From Coenobita brevimanus (lineage: Eukaryota; Arthropoda; Malacostraca; Decapoda; Coenobitidae), in assembly GCA_032717465.1 (NCBI GenBank), contig CM064684.1:2311001-2375000 (forward strand): 64,000 nt of DNA. Direction: 5' to 3'. Under the pieces are notes generated by a model, which was given only the letters and a program-made list of their open reading frames with translations, had not been told where the DNA came from and searched no databases. Positions 11,401 through 23,362 of the stretch are shown here, in pieces (position 1 is the stretch's first letter; each line of letters begins with the position of its first letter). The translations under genes and the position numbers were made by a program.

Positions 11401-14058
11401 TCACACTTCAAAATTGTGCTCAAGTCAAATGAAACTGCTACACCTTCCTTACAATAATGCCACTTCCAAAAATTAATATCTACAGCAGCTCTTACATAAA
11501 CAAATGTGCTCAATCAATAGCCTAAAATTAAATAAGGCCAATAAGTCTGATACTTATGTACAGTACTTGTCCTTGCAAATCAATACGCTGACTGGCATAA
11601 GAAATAAACCTTCTTGTAGACACTTCAAGAATGTATATACGAGCTCTCCAATGGCTGGCTAAGACATAACAATGATACAAGGTTCACTGCTTATTTACAG
11701 CATAGTGCTTGCCGCTGCACACTTCCAAAATGGACCATAAACTTAACTTGCAAATTAACACACTCACTGGCAAACAAAATAAATGCACTTTGCAAAACAC
11801 TTCAAGAATGTGTAGTTAAATAAGAGCTCTCAAATGCCTGGCTAAAACGTGACTGATACGAGGTTCACTTGCCCCCAACCCTGTTCCGATATAAACACCC
11901 CGAGGACTGTTTTGAGTCGCACAAAGGGTGTTGCCCCATAATACATCTCCACATACATCAGGTGGCTATTATTACGACAAAACTGTTGGCCTTGGATACA
12001 CAACCTTTATACAATGAATTAAGACCACAGCAGCACTAGTCTTCCCAACACAGATCTTACAGACACCACGCATCAACCAACAGATGGAAAAATTAAATAA
12101 AACTGTTGGAAGAAAAAATGAAAATGAAATTTACAGCAACGCAATGAATCGGCCCAAAGCAGACCTGCCCCTGGCCGAGATATCAACCTTTAAACTAAAC
12201 ATGCATAGTAAATGCTAATACAGTCACCTGTGTCATAGTTACAGTTTGGCTCTGTCTCTTTAAGCCATTAAAAGACTGGCAATGATATATAGTCATATTC
12301 TAGCTGACATGGAGACTTTGTAGGACCCCCTCCTTAGCAATTTATTTTGCACATGCCTGAACTTTCTCTCGTATGTTAATGTCTTTTTCAGACTGATGCC
12401 GTTTGCATCAGTAATGTACAGATTATCAAGGTGTAATATGCAATGTGGCAGAGTCAGGAGTCCTGGGCAAGTGAATGAATGTGTGTGGCCCATTTTACTG
12501 GACATAATGCTGATTGGTTCTCCCACTAACATGTTTAATACATATATTCCTCCTTTCCTTTCTGCACCCTACCTCACCCCATCTGTGGGTGGGGTAGGAA
12601 AATGGGGGAACACAGGGAGGAGGGATGATGGTGAATATGGAGTGTTATTCGTTAAGGAAAAATGTCCAGCAAAGTCTCCGAGGCTAATTTGGAATATGGC
12701 CCATCTGATCACTTTTAGACAAACTCTCTCTCCTTTAAGGATCACCATTTTTAGTTCTGCAAGCCGTGCCTATTAAGCCTGACATGGTATAATTTAGGAT
12801 TAAGCTTGAAGCACATCTAGTAGCGTTTATCATAGCTCTGACACTGGAAGCCATGACTTTTTTGTGATAAAATTCTCCACTATCCAAACATCTCAACAAC
12901 CTAGCCATTGATACAGTAAATGATTCTGTAACAAGAGCACTTTTTAATTTTTTAATATACTGAAAACGCACTCAAACTTGTGTAAATTGCATATCAAGAT
13001 ACATCCCATCTGGACAAACAACCAGGCAGTTTAAAATTATGGGAGTAACACCCCCTCCTCCCCCCCATAAGAGTTGTATGCAAGTGATTTCATTCCCCTC
13101 AAGATCGCCACTACCTCCCCAGCACAGGGTTGCTGCAACAGGCGAAGACAACTTTCATTTCCTCTGTACAGGTTGTCCACATTCAGCCAACACCAATAGT
13201 GATGGTTAACTCTGTCCAACACTGTGTTTAGTTCTGTTCTAGGACATACATGACCAATTGGAAACATGATGACAAAAACTTCCCATCAAGACAAAGAGGC
13301 ACACTGACTGCCTGTCGGACATTAACACTAGGAATGCATTCTCGTCAGCTTTACAAGCTTTCTAAAGATCATCCTTGGTGACTTCTCTTGCATATTATGC
13401 TTTGGTCTCTTACATGTTCCTTGTATCATTTTAGCATCAAGTATCCATGAATAGTACAAGAGAATAAAAATCTGCTGCATATATGGAAACCAGCTATGCT
13501 GGAGATGCTTGAAAGCCTCCTCATCTGACGAGAACACAGACCTTGCACAGGAGTTGGGTTCACATATCACTTGCATATTTGCCAGGACATGGCATTATGT
13601 AAAATTCCCTGACTTGGTTCATCCCCCCCAGTGTATGTCCGTCACTGGCACTACTCACAACCGTGGTGGGGGGGGGGATGGGTTGGGGGGGAGAAGCTCT
13701 GGTCCAGAGTCTGTTCACTTAAGTATAACACCTTGTAATTTCTCATTTACTGGGATCAAGTCTTGCTCCTCAAGTCATGAGGAAACTTGTCCCTCAGGTC
13801 ACAGCCAAAAAACAGGTGGTGCTATTAATGCAACCAAAGTTCTGTTGATATTTAGTAGTTGTCACTTGAAACATTGGTTGGGCAATGGTGTCCGAGTGGC
13901 CCTCACCAGCACCACTGTGAAGGAAAGCATAGCGGCAAAATGCAGTCTCACTTCACTCTTCACTTTAATCCTTTTGATTCAAACACGGGAAAAAAAATCC
14001 ACATATACACAGCAAATTGATGACAACCACTTAAGTTTCATGGTGGAATCTGCCAAAT
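8471..14058. other. 3' flanking DNA of LARP4, no gene recognised
   Basis: AT-rich, with few open frames and no recognisable domain. A repeated GATACAGYC...TTAACC(C)TTTTAGCAGGACACA block occurs at about 10750-10850. Two similar blocks at about 11640-11700 and 11805-11870 share GAGCTCTC(C/A)AATG(G/C)CTGGCTAA. Part could be distal 3' UTR of LARP4. Confidence 0.45.
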
Positions 14059-14064
14059 TTTATT
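14059..14064 (-). terminator. Candidate polyadenylation signal of LARP4
   Basis: AATAAA on the minus strand, about 865 nt past the LARP4 stop. Other AATAAA hexamers occur further downstream, so the 3' UTR could be much longer. Transcript ends cannot be decided from sequence alone. Confidence 0.3.
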
Positions 14065-14925
14065 TTTCACACTGAAGTACAAGGTTTATCATAGTCAAAA
14101 ATAAACTCTCAACTGTACAGGAAAAGCAGGATTGCCCTACTTTTGGCACCGATCACACACTCTCCAGTTGGGCAAAATTGCATACAGTTAAACAACATAG
14201 TCATGTCATTATATATATATATACACACAAATGGCAGACAGCATAGGCACTGGAGAAGGATGGTGCAGCGGTGGGGGGAGATCTGGAGGCCGACTCTCCA
14301 CCGCACTGGCTCTCGACTCAGCTGGGGTCAAACACCACGGGGACAACTCACACCACCCACCACACAAACCACACACCAAGGGCCACCAGTCTGTTTACAC
14401 TGCAAGAGGAGATGACGATAATGACTTTTATGCCATGCACTCCATTCTTTGGGAGACAAGGCATTGGAGATGATTTTGACCACGATGATGATGATGATGA
14501 TGATGATGCAGCTTTTATGCCATGCACTCATCTCAGAGAGCTAAGGCATTGGAGATGACGATGGTGAGTGTGATGTAGTTTTTATGCCAAGCACTCTCCT
14601 CTTGAGGAGCTAAGGCGCTGCCCCTGTGCAAGAGGACTTTTGTTGAAGCATGTAGCACTGCGACTGGATACCCTTTCGGACATCAACCAATGGCCCTTGG
14701 GTGGGACTCAATGCTCCACTCTTTGATCCATGGCATGTGCTCTTGACCCACCATTTCTTTTTCAGTCAGGTATGTGCTCTTAACCCACTATTTCTTTAGA
14801 AGTCTGGTGATACAATGGGCCCATCCTCACTGCACCATGACTGTGACAGACAGTGGTGGACCAACTGTGTGGGTGTAGTCCTGCCCGGTGGTGTGTATGG
14901 CGGGTCTGGTGGTGGTGTTCCAGCC
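14065..14925 (-). other. Probable LARP4 3' UTR with ATC-rich local repeats
   Basis: It follows the stop codon directly. A (GATGAT)n tract at about 14484-14508 and three copies of a unit starting TGCC(A/T)AGCAC-type sequence (14431, 14518, 14585; spacing 87 and 67) lie inside it. This repeat block looks like an old inserted repeat rather than a conserved UTR element. The rest is unremarkable. Confidence 0.45.
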
Positions 14926-15065
14926 TCACTTGGGGGACTTGGGTCTGGCCGAGTCACGGGGGCGGAAGGACATGTTGCCACGATCCCCCATCATCCTGTT
15001 GTCCCGCGGTGCTCCATCGCGCCTCATCAGCTTCCCTTCCCTCTCACGTGACACCACTACCTTCT
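14926..15065 (-). CDS. LARP4: LARP4 terminal coding exon 12 (C-terminus and stop)
   Basis: Residues 1217-1262 and a TGA stop. It encodes EKVVVSREREGKLMRRDG, then MMGDRGNMSFRPRDSARP and KSPK. Vertebrate LARP4 ends with an RGN/GKIREQRR region and PPRSPK, so the Arg-rich RGN tail and final SPK support this as the true C-terminus. Acceptor TTTACAG at 15067-15066 keeps frame from exon 11. Sequence around the acceptor is partly duplicated just upstream (15066-15215), creating decoy acceptors. Confidence 0.85.
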
Positions 15066-15215
15066 CTGTAAATAAAATTCCATGCCTCATCAGCTTCAAT
15101 TTCCCTTCTCTGTAGGTAACATGTCTCATCAGCTACCATACCCTTCCTCTTTTGTAAAATAATCACATCTCAGCTTCCCTTCCCTCTCACATAACACCAC
15201 TACCTTCTCAGTGGT
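15066..15215. repeat. Local duplication of the LARP4 exon 12 acceptor region
   Basis: CTTCCCTTCCCTCTCAC and CACCACTACCTTCTC, which span the true acceptor region (15025-15067), recur at about 15173-15211. A third partial copy lies near 15107-15117. On the minus strand these provide decoy acceptors. Confidence 0.75.
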
Positions 15216-16469
15216 AGGTGCTGATGACCATCATCCAGTCACTCGATGTAGTGCTGCCTATTTACCCCCTCAACATTACCATTTTATTTCTGTGTCCTCC
15301 TCTCTTCCTACATCTCCCTTTCCTTCCTGTCACTTTTTATTACTTTTATTTCCGCTTACGATGATGATTATGATTTCTGATTATATTCTACAAGTGAAAA
15401 AGTCTAATGGTTTCATGTAACCAAGGGTAATATTTACAATGTCAGGTGGTAACCACATAACCAAAGCAAATGGTGCAGTGGAGCCTCCTATGATGTCCAG
15501 TAACCCTTTCCATACTTAGGGTAGCGGTGCAAATGTCACCCGCTCGTTACTGGACGACACACGCTGTGTCAAACGTAATCTCACCCGCTCATTACTGGAC
15601 AATGCAAGCTGCGTCCAACAAAATCATCCTTTGATGGAAAGAAAAAACACCATAAATTAGTGGATAATTTATATTCGCTGAACATTTTTATCAACACCAC
15701 AAGCAAGTACAACCATTCAAGATTGTGTGAATAAAAAATCAGGCAGATAGAGGCATAAATAATGGCCGTGGAAAAAATAATTTAGCAACAACTCTGGCCA
15801 TGCGAAACACCACTCTCGCTCTGCAGCATGATCATAATATAATTTCCTTTTGAGGTACGTAAATGCAACCCAAATTGTCCTACAGTGAATGTTTATATAC
15901 CAAAATGTAGCTAATGAAATTTCCTAAAACTCTTTCTCAGTAACAATTACCATAAAACATGTATTTCTATGAGAAAACACGAAGGAAAGAAAAATCATCG
16001 TAACTAAGCGCATAATTTATATTAGCTGAACATTTTTATCAACACCATAAGCAAGGACAATTGTTCGAGATTACGAGGAAAGAAAAATCACGGAGATAGA
16101 AGCAAAACTAAGGGTGTGAGGATGAAACGTTTAAGAAGTACCGCGAGCACGGAAACAGGGGGTTCTCCCAGCACCCGGTGAAGGCCAAGCCAGCCCACAT
16201 CCTGAGTGCTGTACTTGCCCGCGATTGGACGCAGCCTGCGTCGTCTGATAACAAAAGGGTTAATTGGGGCAATGGAAATGCAGCATCCACCCAGGAACCA
16301 AAACTCCACAATTTTCCCCACGCCTCACTGCAACAAGGCACCGTCAGCTGCAAGAGAATATCGGTTCACTGCACAGGAAAAACCCTTCAAGGGCAGTAAA
16401 GTATGTGACTGACAAGTCTGCTTGGCCACAGACAGGGGTGGTGAACAACAACCTTTTCTGTAAGTATAT
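15216..16469. other. Intron 11 sequence with direct duplications
   Basis: A block of about 100 bp at 15661-15760 recurs at 16012-16113 (TATATT(C/A)GCTGAACA and TTTTTATCAACACCA). A shorter duplication, TCACCCGCTC(G/A)TTACTGGAC, lies at about 15537 and 15584. No exon seen. Confidence 0.6.
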
Positions 16470-16947
16470 TCATCCATCCATCATCCAATCCTGTGTTGGA
16501 CCATGAGCATAGGAGCCCTGGACTAGGAAAGTTGGTCCTGACATTTAAGATGAGTGACCAGCCTCCCTCATCCCTGAGTGGCATTATGTGAGCAATAAAC
16601 CCCAACCACCCCTTGGATATAAACCTTCACCGGCTCAATCCGACTGAAGCACCTTAATTACTCACTAAACCACCAGGTGCCATAATTTGGTTATATGGTT
16701 ACCACCCAGCATAGTAAAGGGTTTCCTGGTGTACAGGAAACCATTTGGCTTGTCACTCAGTGTAGAGTCACCCATAGGCAGAAGGAAGAGGAAAGTGAAG
16801 AAAAGAAAGACAGAAAGGGGAGTGTAAAGTAACTCGTAGGCAGAAGGAAGAGGAAAGAATGAAGGAAAGAGACAGAAGAGGAAGGAAGGAAGAGAAGAAA
16901 AGGCAGTCACCTGAGAGCAAGCACTACATCGAGTGAGTGGATGGGGA
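16470..16947 (-). repeat. SINE family A, copy 2
   Basis: Full-length match to copy 1. The A box reads GTGGTTTAGTGAG and the B box GATTGAGCC on the minus strand. It ends in (GGAT)n. Confidence 0.75.
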
Positions 16948-17065
16948 ACGCCGTCATCTACCACCTACGGGAGTACAAATTACATAAAATTTACAGGAAT
17001 ACAGGCTTCTCTTAAACTAAAGAAAACTATATATATATATATATATTCATTTTCGTTTCTAAAGG

Positions 17066-17104
17066 CTCCAACATGCTTGCATGTGTCGGCCTTGGTCACC
17101 TAAT
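17066..17104 (-). repeat. Short 3' end of zinc-finger LINE family
   Basis: On the minus strand GTGACCAAGGCCGACACATG and then CAAGCATGTTGGAGCCTTTA are identical in wording to the 3' end of the element at 41.1-42.6 kb. It is an extreme 5' truncation. Confidence 0.7.
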
Positions 17105-17795
17105 ATATATTTATATATATATATAAAAGTTAACTTATAGCAATAAACAGTAAATCCTCTTCATCCTGATACAGGGAAAAGGCTTAGGAAATCTCCAAAG
17201 CCACTTAGACTACAAAGAACTTCATGGAGTAATTCTGAACTCTTTCCACAGTATAGAGAGCATCTGAGGGATATCTGTATAACCTGACAGTGAAGCCGTT
17301 GGGTTATATTGGTGCCAACACATGAAGGCATCCTTCCTCCATCACTTGATGACTATTTGGTTTGGAGTGATCTAAAGCACCAAAGGAGTTTGTTAAGGTT
17401 ATGATTCTCCCACCCCCAATGGCACCTTTGGACATTCCCCAAGAAGCTGCAGCAGCTTAGAAATATGAGGTGCTCCGTGGAGCAACTCTGAATGGGTCAA
17501 GCATCAAAAACTCCAAATTCTATCTTCTGTGCCCTTGATTCAAGGTTGAGGCATTCAGAGTTACTCCATGGACCTCCTATCACAACCACCATCACTGTTG
17601 TGATCTTATCCACCTTACAATGGATGAGGTACAGTCCAGAAAGACAGAAAAGAAGCTGACAGTAACAGATACTAACCAAAGTTTGCCCAACTGAACAGGC
17701 CATACACTCTTTGAATTCAACATTCAACCTCCCAGAATCTTGGCATAAATCTTAGACTTTAACCCTAACGAATAAGCAATGACGATGCCACGTAC
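17105..17795. other. Rest of intron 11, no feature
   Basis: A TATATA tract precedes ordinary AT-rich sequence. Nothing further recognised. Confidence 0.4.
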
Positions 17796-17937
17796 CTTGA
17801 GGCTTTGACTGAGGTCTGGTGGAGAGACGCTGTTTCTTAATCTTTTCTTGCTCCTCCTTTTCCTTCAGTTCCGCTGCCAGTCTCTCCATCTGGTCCTTCG
17901 ATGCCAATGCCATCTTCGCCCAGCTTGTTTTGTGCTC
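17796..17937 (-). CDS. LARP4: LARP4 coding exon 11: charged helical segment
   Basis: Residues 1170-1216 plus one base of codon 1217. It encodes EHKTSWAKMALASKDQMERL and then AAELKEKEEQEKIKKQ. The stretch from about 1184 to 1206 is a highly charged amphipathic helix or short coiled coil. Acceptor GGTTACCAG and donor GTACGT are used. It accepts phase 0 from exon 10 and passes phase 1 to the last exon. I do not recognise a named domain; it could be an arthropod-specific dimerisation or partner-binding helix. Confidence 0.8.
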
Positions 17938-18833
17938 CTGGTAACCAAGACAAATAAAATGAAACCTGTACTCTACTTCCTTGACCCTGGTCTGAAAGTG
18001 CCACTGCTCCATTATGCCTCCCCTCCCATGCCCAGTCAGTCTCTTCTCCCTACCCACCCTCCCTATCTCCTCCCCCTCTTACCTACAAAAACCTCCCCCA
18101 TTCCAACCTCATTCAGTTTCCTTCTCCATCCTCCATCTCCTCCCCTCAAAGCAGTGACACAAAAAGAAATTAAAACTACAGCAGACGCTAGATGTAAGTG
18201 CTATGTAGAGGACACAGCGCCAGTCTCTACGTCCCTCACATTCTAACTGCAAATATAGACATACTTGAAGAAAAATAGGGCCCAGAGAGTAAATGGCACT
18301 GACCTACCTATTCTAAATCCATATAAAGACAGATAATTAATGGGCAATGGAGCAGAATATAAATAGCAGACTATCATTCGCTCATCATTTAAGCCCCTGG
18401 AATCCACACCTTCACTCCAGTTGTCTCACACTATACAAGGTGTTGATTTAATACTGTCACACATGAGCAATATACATCAGATGCAGTAACTGTACTTAAC
18501 ATATACCACACGCAATGCCTGCTATAAACTATTTCATTATCATCATCATCTGGACCGCCTCCTCTACCCTATACTGTATACTACACAATCATACACAGTA
18601 ACAAACACAAACAGACCAGAAGAAAATATAAACACACACATATATAGCTACACAGACAAACAGGAAGTCACATGCACTGACACACGCAGCTAGACAGGAA
18701 GACACACACACACAGAAACTGATAGGTATAACTAACCCACCCTGCCTAAATAAATGGGCCACTCCCTCACCACTTAAGCCCCCCCCCCCCAAATCCTGAC
18801 TCCACCCCCAAGGCATAAGCAATCCGTTCTCAC

Positions 18834-18936
18834 CCCGTCATTGTTGTTGAGTGGCTGTGGGGGTGGGGCCTTGGTCTCCTCCACACTGGTCTCCTCACTG
18901 CTGCTGCTGCTGCTCTTCACTTCTGTCTTTTGGGGT
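18834..18936 (-). CDS. LARP4: LARP4 coding exon 10: poly-Ser/acidic segment
   Basis: Residues 1135-1169. It encodes PQKTEVKSSSSSSEETSVEE and then TKAPPPQPLNNNDG. Acceptor GTTTCAG and donor GTGAGA are good. It enters with one base completing Lys1135 and ends at phase 0, so both neighbours join in frame. The six-Ser run is encoded by AGC repeats. No domain is recognised; assignment rests on splice signals, phase and coding-like composition. Confidence 0.75.
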
Positions 18937-19971
18937 CTGAAACAAACAAACACACAAATACTTATTAACACTGGCTGTAATGGTCTGAAACACACACACA
19001 CACAAACACCTAATAACACACTGACTGTAAGGTGTGAAGTTAAAGACATTTCACTCTCCCTACTTCTGAATTTTTTTCCCACAACTGATAATGGTAAACT
19101 AAGTGTTGAAAATCCCACCTAGTGATGGTAAATATTTCAAAATTTAGAGTCCAAGTATAAAATCAAAATCAATCAATCTTTAACATACAACTTGGGAGAC
19201 GGGAGGGGGGGGGGGGTGATAAGGCTTTGGGGAGATCTCAATACCTCTTTCCTACTGATTCTGCATACTACACCTTTTCATCCTCTGTTATGTAAGCATA
19301 TAAATAATACAAAAGGGACTGTCACTGCCCAAAGTTACAGAAAAACAGGGGGTACAAAGCCTTCCATGAAGGCTGACTTGTAATACGACCCCAACACCCT
19401 CCAAAGCCAAGTAAAATGATCTGGAGATATCAAACACAATAAAGCTGTCCCTGTACTGAAAGGGTTAACACCAAAATCTGGGGGAGACTGGTAGTGTTAA
19501 AACTGTGTTCACAAAGCAAGGTTCAAATGGTATACCGTAAACCCTCGCTACCAAACCTGGGTAACACAAACTTTGGCTAAATCGATCCCTGTGGCCCCAC
19601 CAGACAGCCTCCAAATTTATCACCGAAAAGGTTGACTTATTGAACTCGTGCAATTATCAGATCGAACAAAATGTAAATAGAGTAATTATTGTTGCATTCC
19701 CTATTTTGCTGTTTATTACTAATTGAAAACAGATTATTCATCAATACATCATCAAGATACACATTATAAACCTAAAGTAATATATATAACTGTACACACA
19801 TCCAAGTCCAATAAGTATCTACCAAACAAGCTTCAATGTAAAATTATCCCCAGGGTCAGCAGGGTCCTCCCCATTGAACTTTTGATTGCACTGTCAGCCT
19901 TTCACCCTCACTAGTTTGATATATTGAGGGTTTACTGTGTTATGCCCAGTGATAGTGTTGTGGCTACTGAC
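18937..19971. other. Intron 9 with CA-rich microsatellites
   Basis: Contains a (CA)n tract near 18991 and a G run near 19206-19217. The first 40 bases (19932-19971) would be coding if the intron were retained. No insertion recognised. Confidence 0.45.
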
Positions 19972-20827
19972 TTTGGGGATAGAGGTGGTGATGAGTCTCC
20001 ATTAACAAGGTGATGTCTGGAGTTGTGAGCTGCCTCTGCTCTCTCCCATTGCTCCCTGCTCTCTCGCTGTGCCCGGGACTCCTTGGGTCCCTTGGTGATC
20101 CACCCGTCTGCGTCCATTCTCTCTTCCCTGCTGGGGCGCGGGGCGAGAGGCCGGTTCTCCTTCCCGGTGCGCCCGCCGTCCCTCGGGTTTCTGTGGTCCC
20201 TGTCACGCCCTCCTAAGCTTCTGCCATCCCTCTGGTAGTCCCTGGGGTGGTAATCCCGGCGCTCCTTGGGTCCACCCATGCCGCCTCCCCGTCGCTCAAG
20301 TCGCTGTGGCCCGCTCACTCTCACCTCCACTCTGCTACTGCTGGGGTTACTACTGCTACTGCTGCCTGCTGGTGGGCCTGATGCAGGGCCAGCAGCACTG
20401 GTGGCAGCTATGCTGGCAGCGGTGACACTGGCTGCAGTTACCGTAGGTGTGGCTGTGGTTGTGGCCACACCTGGCGTGTCTGGGACAGCAGCGGACTGTG
20501 TGGAGGGAATGGCAGGAGCCTGACTAGCTGGGTGAATGGCTGGGGCTGGAGCCACAGCCTGAGTGGAGGTCTGGACTTGGGAAGCAGCTGGGGTGGCGCC
20601 AGAAGCCGGGGTGGATGATGTAGTGTTAGCTAAAGAGGGATTGGTTTCACAAGGTGTGGTAGGCTCAGAGGGAATCTCTTTGTCCCCAAGAGAGGACTGT
20701 GAGGTGGGGCGAGGCTTGGCAGTGCCCTTCATCACATCAGAGAAGCGCTGGGAGTCACCACCCCACGCTGATACCACTGCCTCTGATGGACGTTTCTCCT
20801 CAGTCACAGGAGCCTGCTCATCAGAAC
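19972..20827 (-). CDS. LARP4: LARP4 coding exon 9: Ala/Thr/Ser-rich linker and Arg/Asp-rich region
   Basis: Residues 850-1134 plus two bases of Lys1135. It begins GSDEQAPVTEEKRPSEAVV. SDVMKGTAKPRP corresponds to the SDVVKG element that follows the FPPLPG box in vertebrates. A long Ala/Thr/Pro-rich stretch leads to the charged block RRDYHPRDYQRDGRSLGGRD. Near the end is DADGWITKGPKESRAQRES. I end the exon at a GTCAGT donor because the two leftover bases join exon 10 in frame. If this intron is retained, the frame runs 12 more codons and stops at 19932, giving an alternative C-terminus (SVATTLSLGITQ). Confidence 0.87.
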
Positions 20828-21018
20828 CTGACAACATATGTAAATGCAAAGTCAGCCAGAAACATAAGTTATGTTTATGTGTATAATGATTACGCTAAAA
20901 TCATTCCTGAAACAGATTGATTAATATTATTACCTGCTACTGTACATGACAATTCTTTGCCTTTGTATTTTTCATGGACATTCTCCTTGTGCTATAGAAC
21001 TACCTCATCTTCTATTAA

Positions 21019-22044
21019 CCCTTTAACCGCGGGTGTCATTCCAGAATGACGTTGCAAAAACTGGACCAAACCGCGGGTGTCATTCTCGAATGTTTGTGAA
21101 TATTTTGAATACCCCGCGTTTTTTCCGTGCGCCAATTGTTTCAAGGGAGAGTAGCTATTAAGTTCTTTCACTCCAGCCGACCCCCACCTCCCTCTTCCCC
21201 CCCCTGGGGCCCCACCTCCCACCCCCTGGGCCCCCACCCCACCCCTGACCAAGCGCGCATCAGTATCTGTCCAGCTGTGTGAGTGACAACACATGTTGAT
21301 GTGGCAGTGAAGTGCAGGCAATTACAGTGCCTTTTACCTGTCTCAGTGAACACAGAGTGGGTGTTTATCGTATGTGCAGTGTTCATATATGTTTATAGTA
21401 TTATTATCAGAATGTGATTGGCATTTGGTAATGGTGTGTGAGCGAAAAATAGTGATTACAACACCGCTGATGTGGCAGTGAAGTGCAGGCAATTACAGTG
21501 CCTTTTACCTGCCTCAGTGAACACAGAGTGGGTGTTTATCGTATGTGCAGTGTTCATATATGTTTATAGTATTATTATCAGAATGAGGTTGGCATTTGGT
21601 AATGGTGTGTGAGCGAAAAATAGTGATTACAACACCGCTGATGTGGCAGTGAAGTGCAGGTAATTACAGTGCCTTTTACCTGCCTCAGTGAACACAGAGT
21701 GGGTGTTTATCGTATGTGCAGTGTTCATATATGTTTATAGTATTATTATCAGAATGAGGTTGGCATTTGGTAATGGTGTATGAGCGAAGGTAATGATGTG
21801 TGAGCGAAAAATAGTGATTTTACACCCCTCACTTCTAACGGCACTGCCCGTCCTGTGAAAGTCAAGAAAGTCATGAAACCTACATCAATGGAAAGCTGAA
21901 GGTTAGTACTTTCTAATGGTACCTTATTTTTTTCTCTAGCTTTATTCTGTGCAGAGTTATTAAGGTTTAAAGGTTTGTTTACATTTGGCTGAAACCCCCG
22001 CGGGAGAGGACAGTCAGACCAAAACAATACCCGCGGTTAAAGGG
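21019..22044. mobile_element. Non-autonomous piggyBac-like element, TTAA-flanked
   Basis: A 1026-bp unit sits between TTAA tetranucleotides (21015-21018 and 22045-22048). Its ends are perfect 16-bp inverted repeats, CCCTTTAACCGCGGGT. A second copy of the inner part (ACCGCGGGTGTCATTC) lies at about 21070. There is no transposase, and the interior is dominated by a 171-bp tandem repeat. TTAA target sites and CCC-initial TIRs are the piggyBac signature. Confidence 0.85.
21298..21820. repeat. 171-bp tandem repeat inside the piggyBac-like element
   Basis: Three copies starting GATGTGGCAGTGAAGTGCAG at 21298, 21469 and 21640, nearly identical. The last is followed by a partial duplication of GTGTGAGCGAAAAATAGTGA. 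Confidence 0.93.
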
Positions 22045-22063
22045 TTAATGTACAAATTACTGT

Positions 22064-23190
22064 TTACTGCCACATGCCCCAATCCTGCAAGAGGTGGTCA
22101 CAAACAATTTGCCTTCACATCACCCTGTCCTCCTGCCACTTCACTGCCCCCCAACTCACAACCCCTCCCTCCCAAACCCCTCCACTCCATCTCATACCCC
22201 CCACCCTACTCCACTCACACACTCTCCTCGCCAGTCTCCCGCTCTCCACACGACCAAACTACCCTAATGCAATTCTCCCAATACCCCCCATCACATCCAC
22301 ACCACAATGCTCCTCCACTTCCCCACCCATCAGTCTACCTCTCTATGCAACTCCACATGCTCCTCTCAAAAAACCCACTTCCACTGCTCTCACTCCTGAC
22401 CCTTGTCCCTCCAACAAGGTCCAAGGTTCATTTCCACATGTTACGGGTGGCATCACAATACTATCATGCAGTGACTTCCTTACTTCCACGCTCACCTCTC
22501 CACTTCCTAATGCTGCCCTCAAAGAACCAGCAAACACTCTTCTCCGCTTCACCTCCCCCCCCGAAGCACTTCGCTCTCCAAACCTCCGTCCACACTCATC
22601 ACACCAGCCAAGTACCCAAATGTACTCACATCCTCCACCTTCCCATCATCCAACCTCACTGCACATTTAGTGACGTCATTTCCCTCAAAGACCACAACTT
22701 TACTCTTCCCTGCATTCATCTCCAGATTCTGCTTCCCACACACTCTCCCAAACTCATTCACTAAACCTTGCAGTTCCCCATCAACTTCACCCAACAACAC
22801 AGTATCATCGGCAAACAACAGTACAGGAAGTTTCCAAATGCTGTGCTCCCTCATTAGGGTTGCTCCAACATCCGGGCCCTACCTTGCACCTCTTTTATAA
22901 CCCCATCCATACAGATTGAACAACCATGGAAACATTGCACATCCTGCTTCAATATAACATTCAGAGAGAAAAAACTTACCCAGTTCACCATCCACATGCA
23001 CTGCAGCCCCAGCACCCCCATATATACTCTTCACGACATTCATCAACTTCCCACTCAATCCACACATTCTTCATATTTTCAACATTCTCTGTCGATCCAG
23101 TCTGTCATATGCTCTCTCCAAATCCATGAAGGCCACATACAACTTCTTTTGCTTCTCTAGAAACCCCTCCACTAAAGTCCCAAGGATGAA
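22064..23190 (-). pseudogene. Degraded (TAGA)n-family non-LTR retrotransposon, older copy
   Basis: Reverse transcriptase remnant in several frames. Near 23150 it reads VAFMDLERAYDRLDRQRM (palm domain A). Further 3' come GCAMFPWLFNLY and VLLFADDTVLLGEVDGEL (catalytic FADD). Frameshifts and stops interrupt it. The 3' end matches the shared GGTGGC...TGG/CA tail at 22064-22100 without an obvious tetranucleotide run. It sits only about 16 bp from the TTAA of the piggyBac-like element. Confidence 0.85.
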
Positions 23191-23362
23191 CCTGCCATGT
23201 AAAATACAGCAGACAGAAGGTACGTCATGTTCAAGTCAGGTCACTAATATCTGTAACTGAGCTGGTTCAAGTAAGCTGTAATGCATTCCCTCTAAGCAGA
23301 CATAAAAAACCATCAAGCTCAGCTGATGTCCTAGTGTACTCAGAGAGGTTAAATCTGACTAT

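Noticed and set aside
20266..20523. Plus-strand Leu/Val/Gly-rich frame
   Set aside because: Antisense shadow of LARP4 exon 9.
22074..22670. Plus-strand 198- and 259-residue Pro/Ser/His-rich frames
   Set aside because: Antisense of the degraded (TAGA)n retrotransposon.
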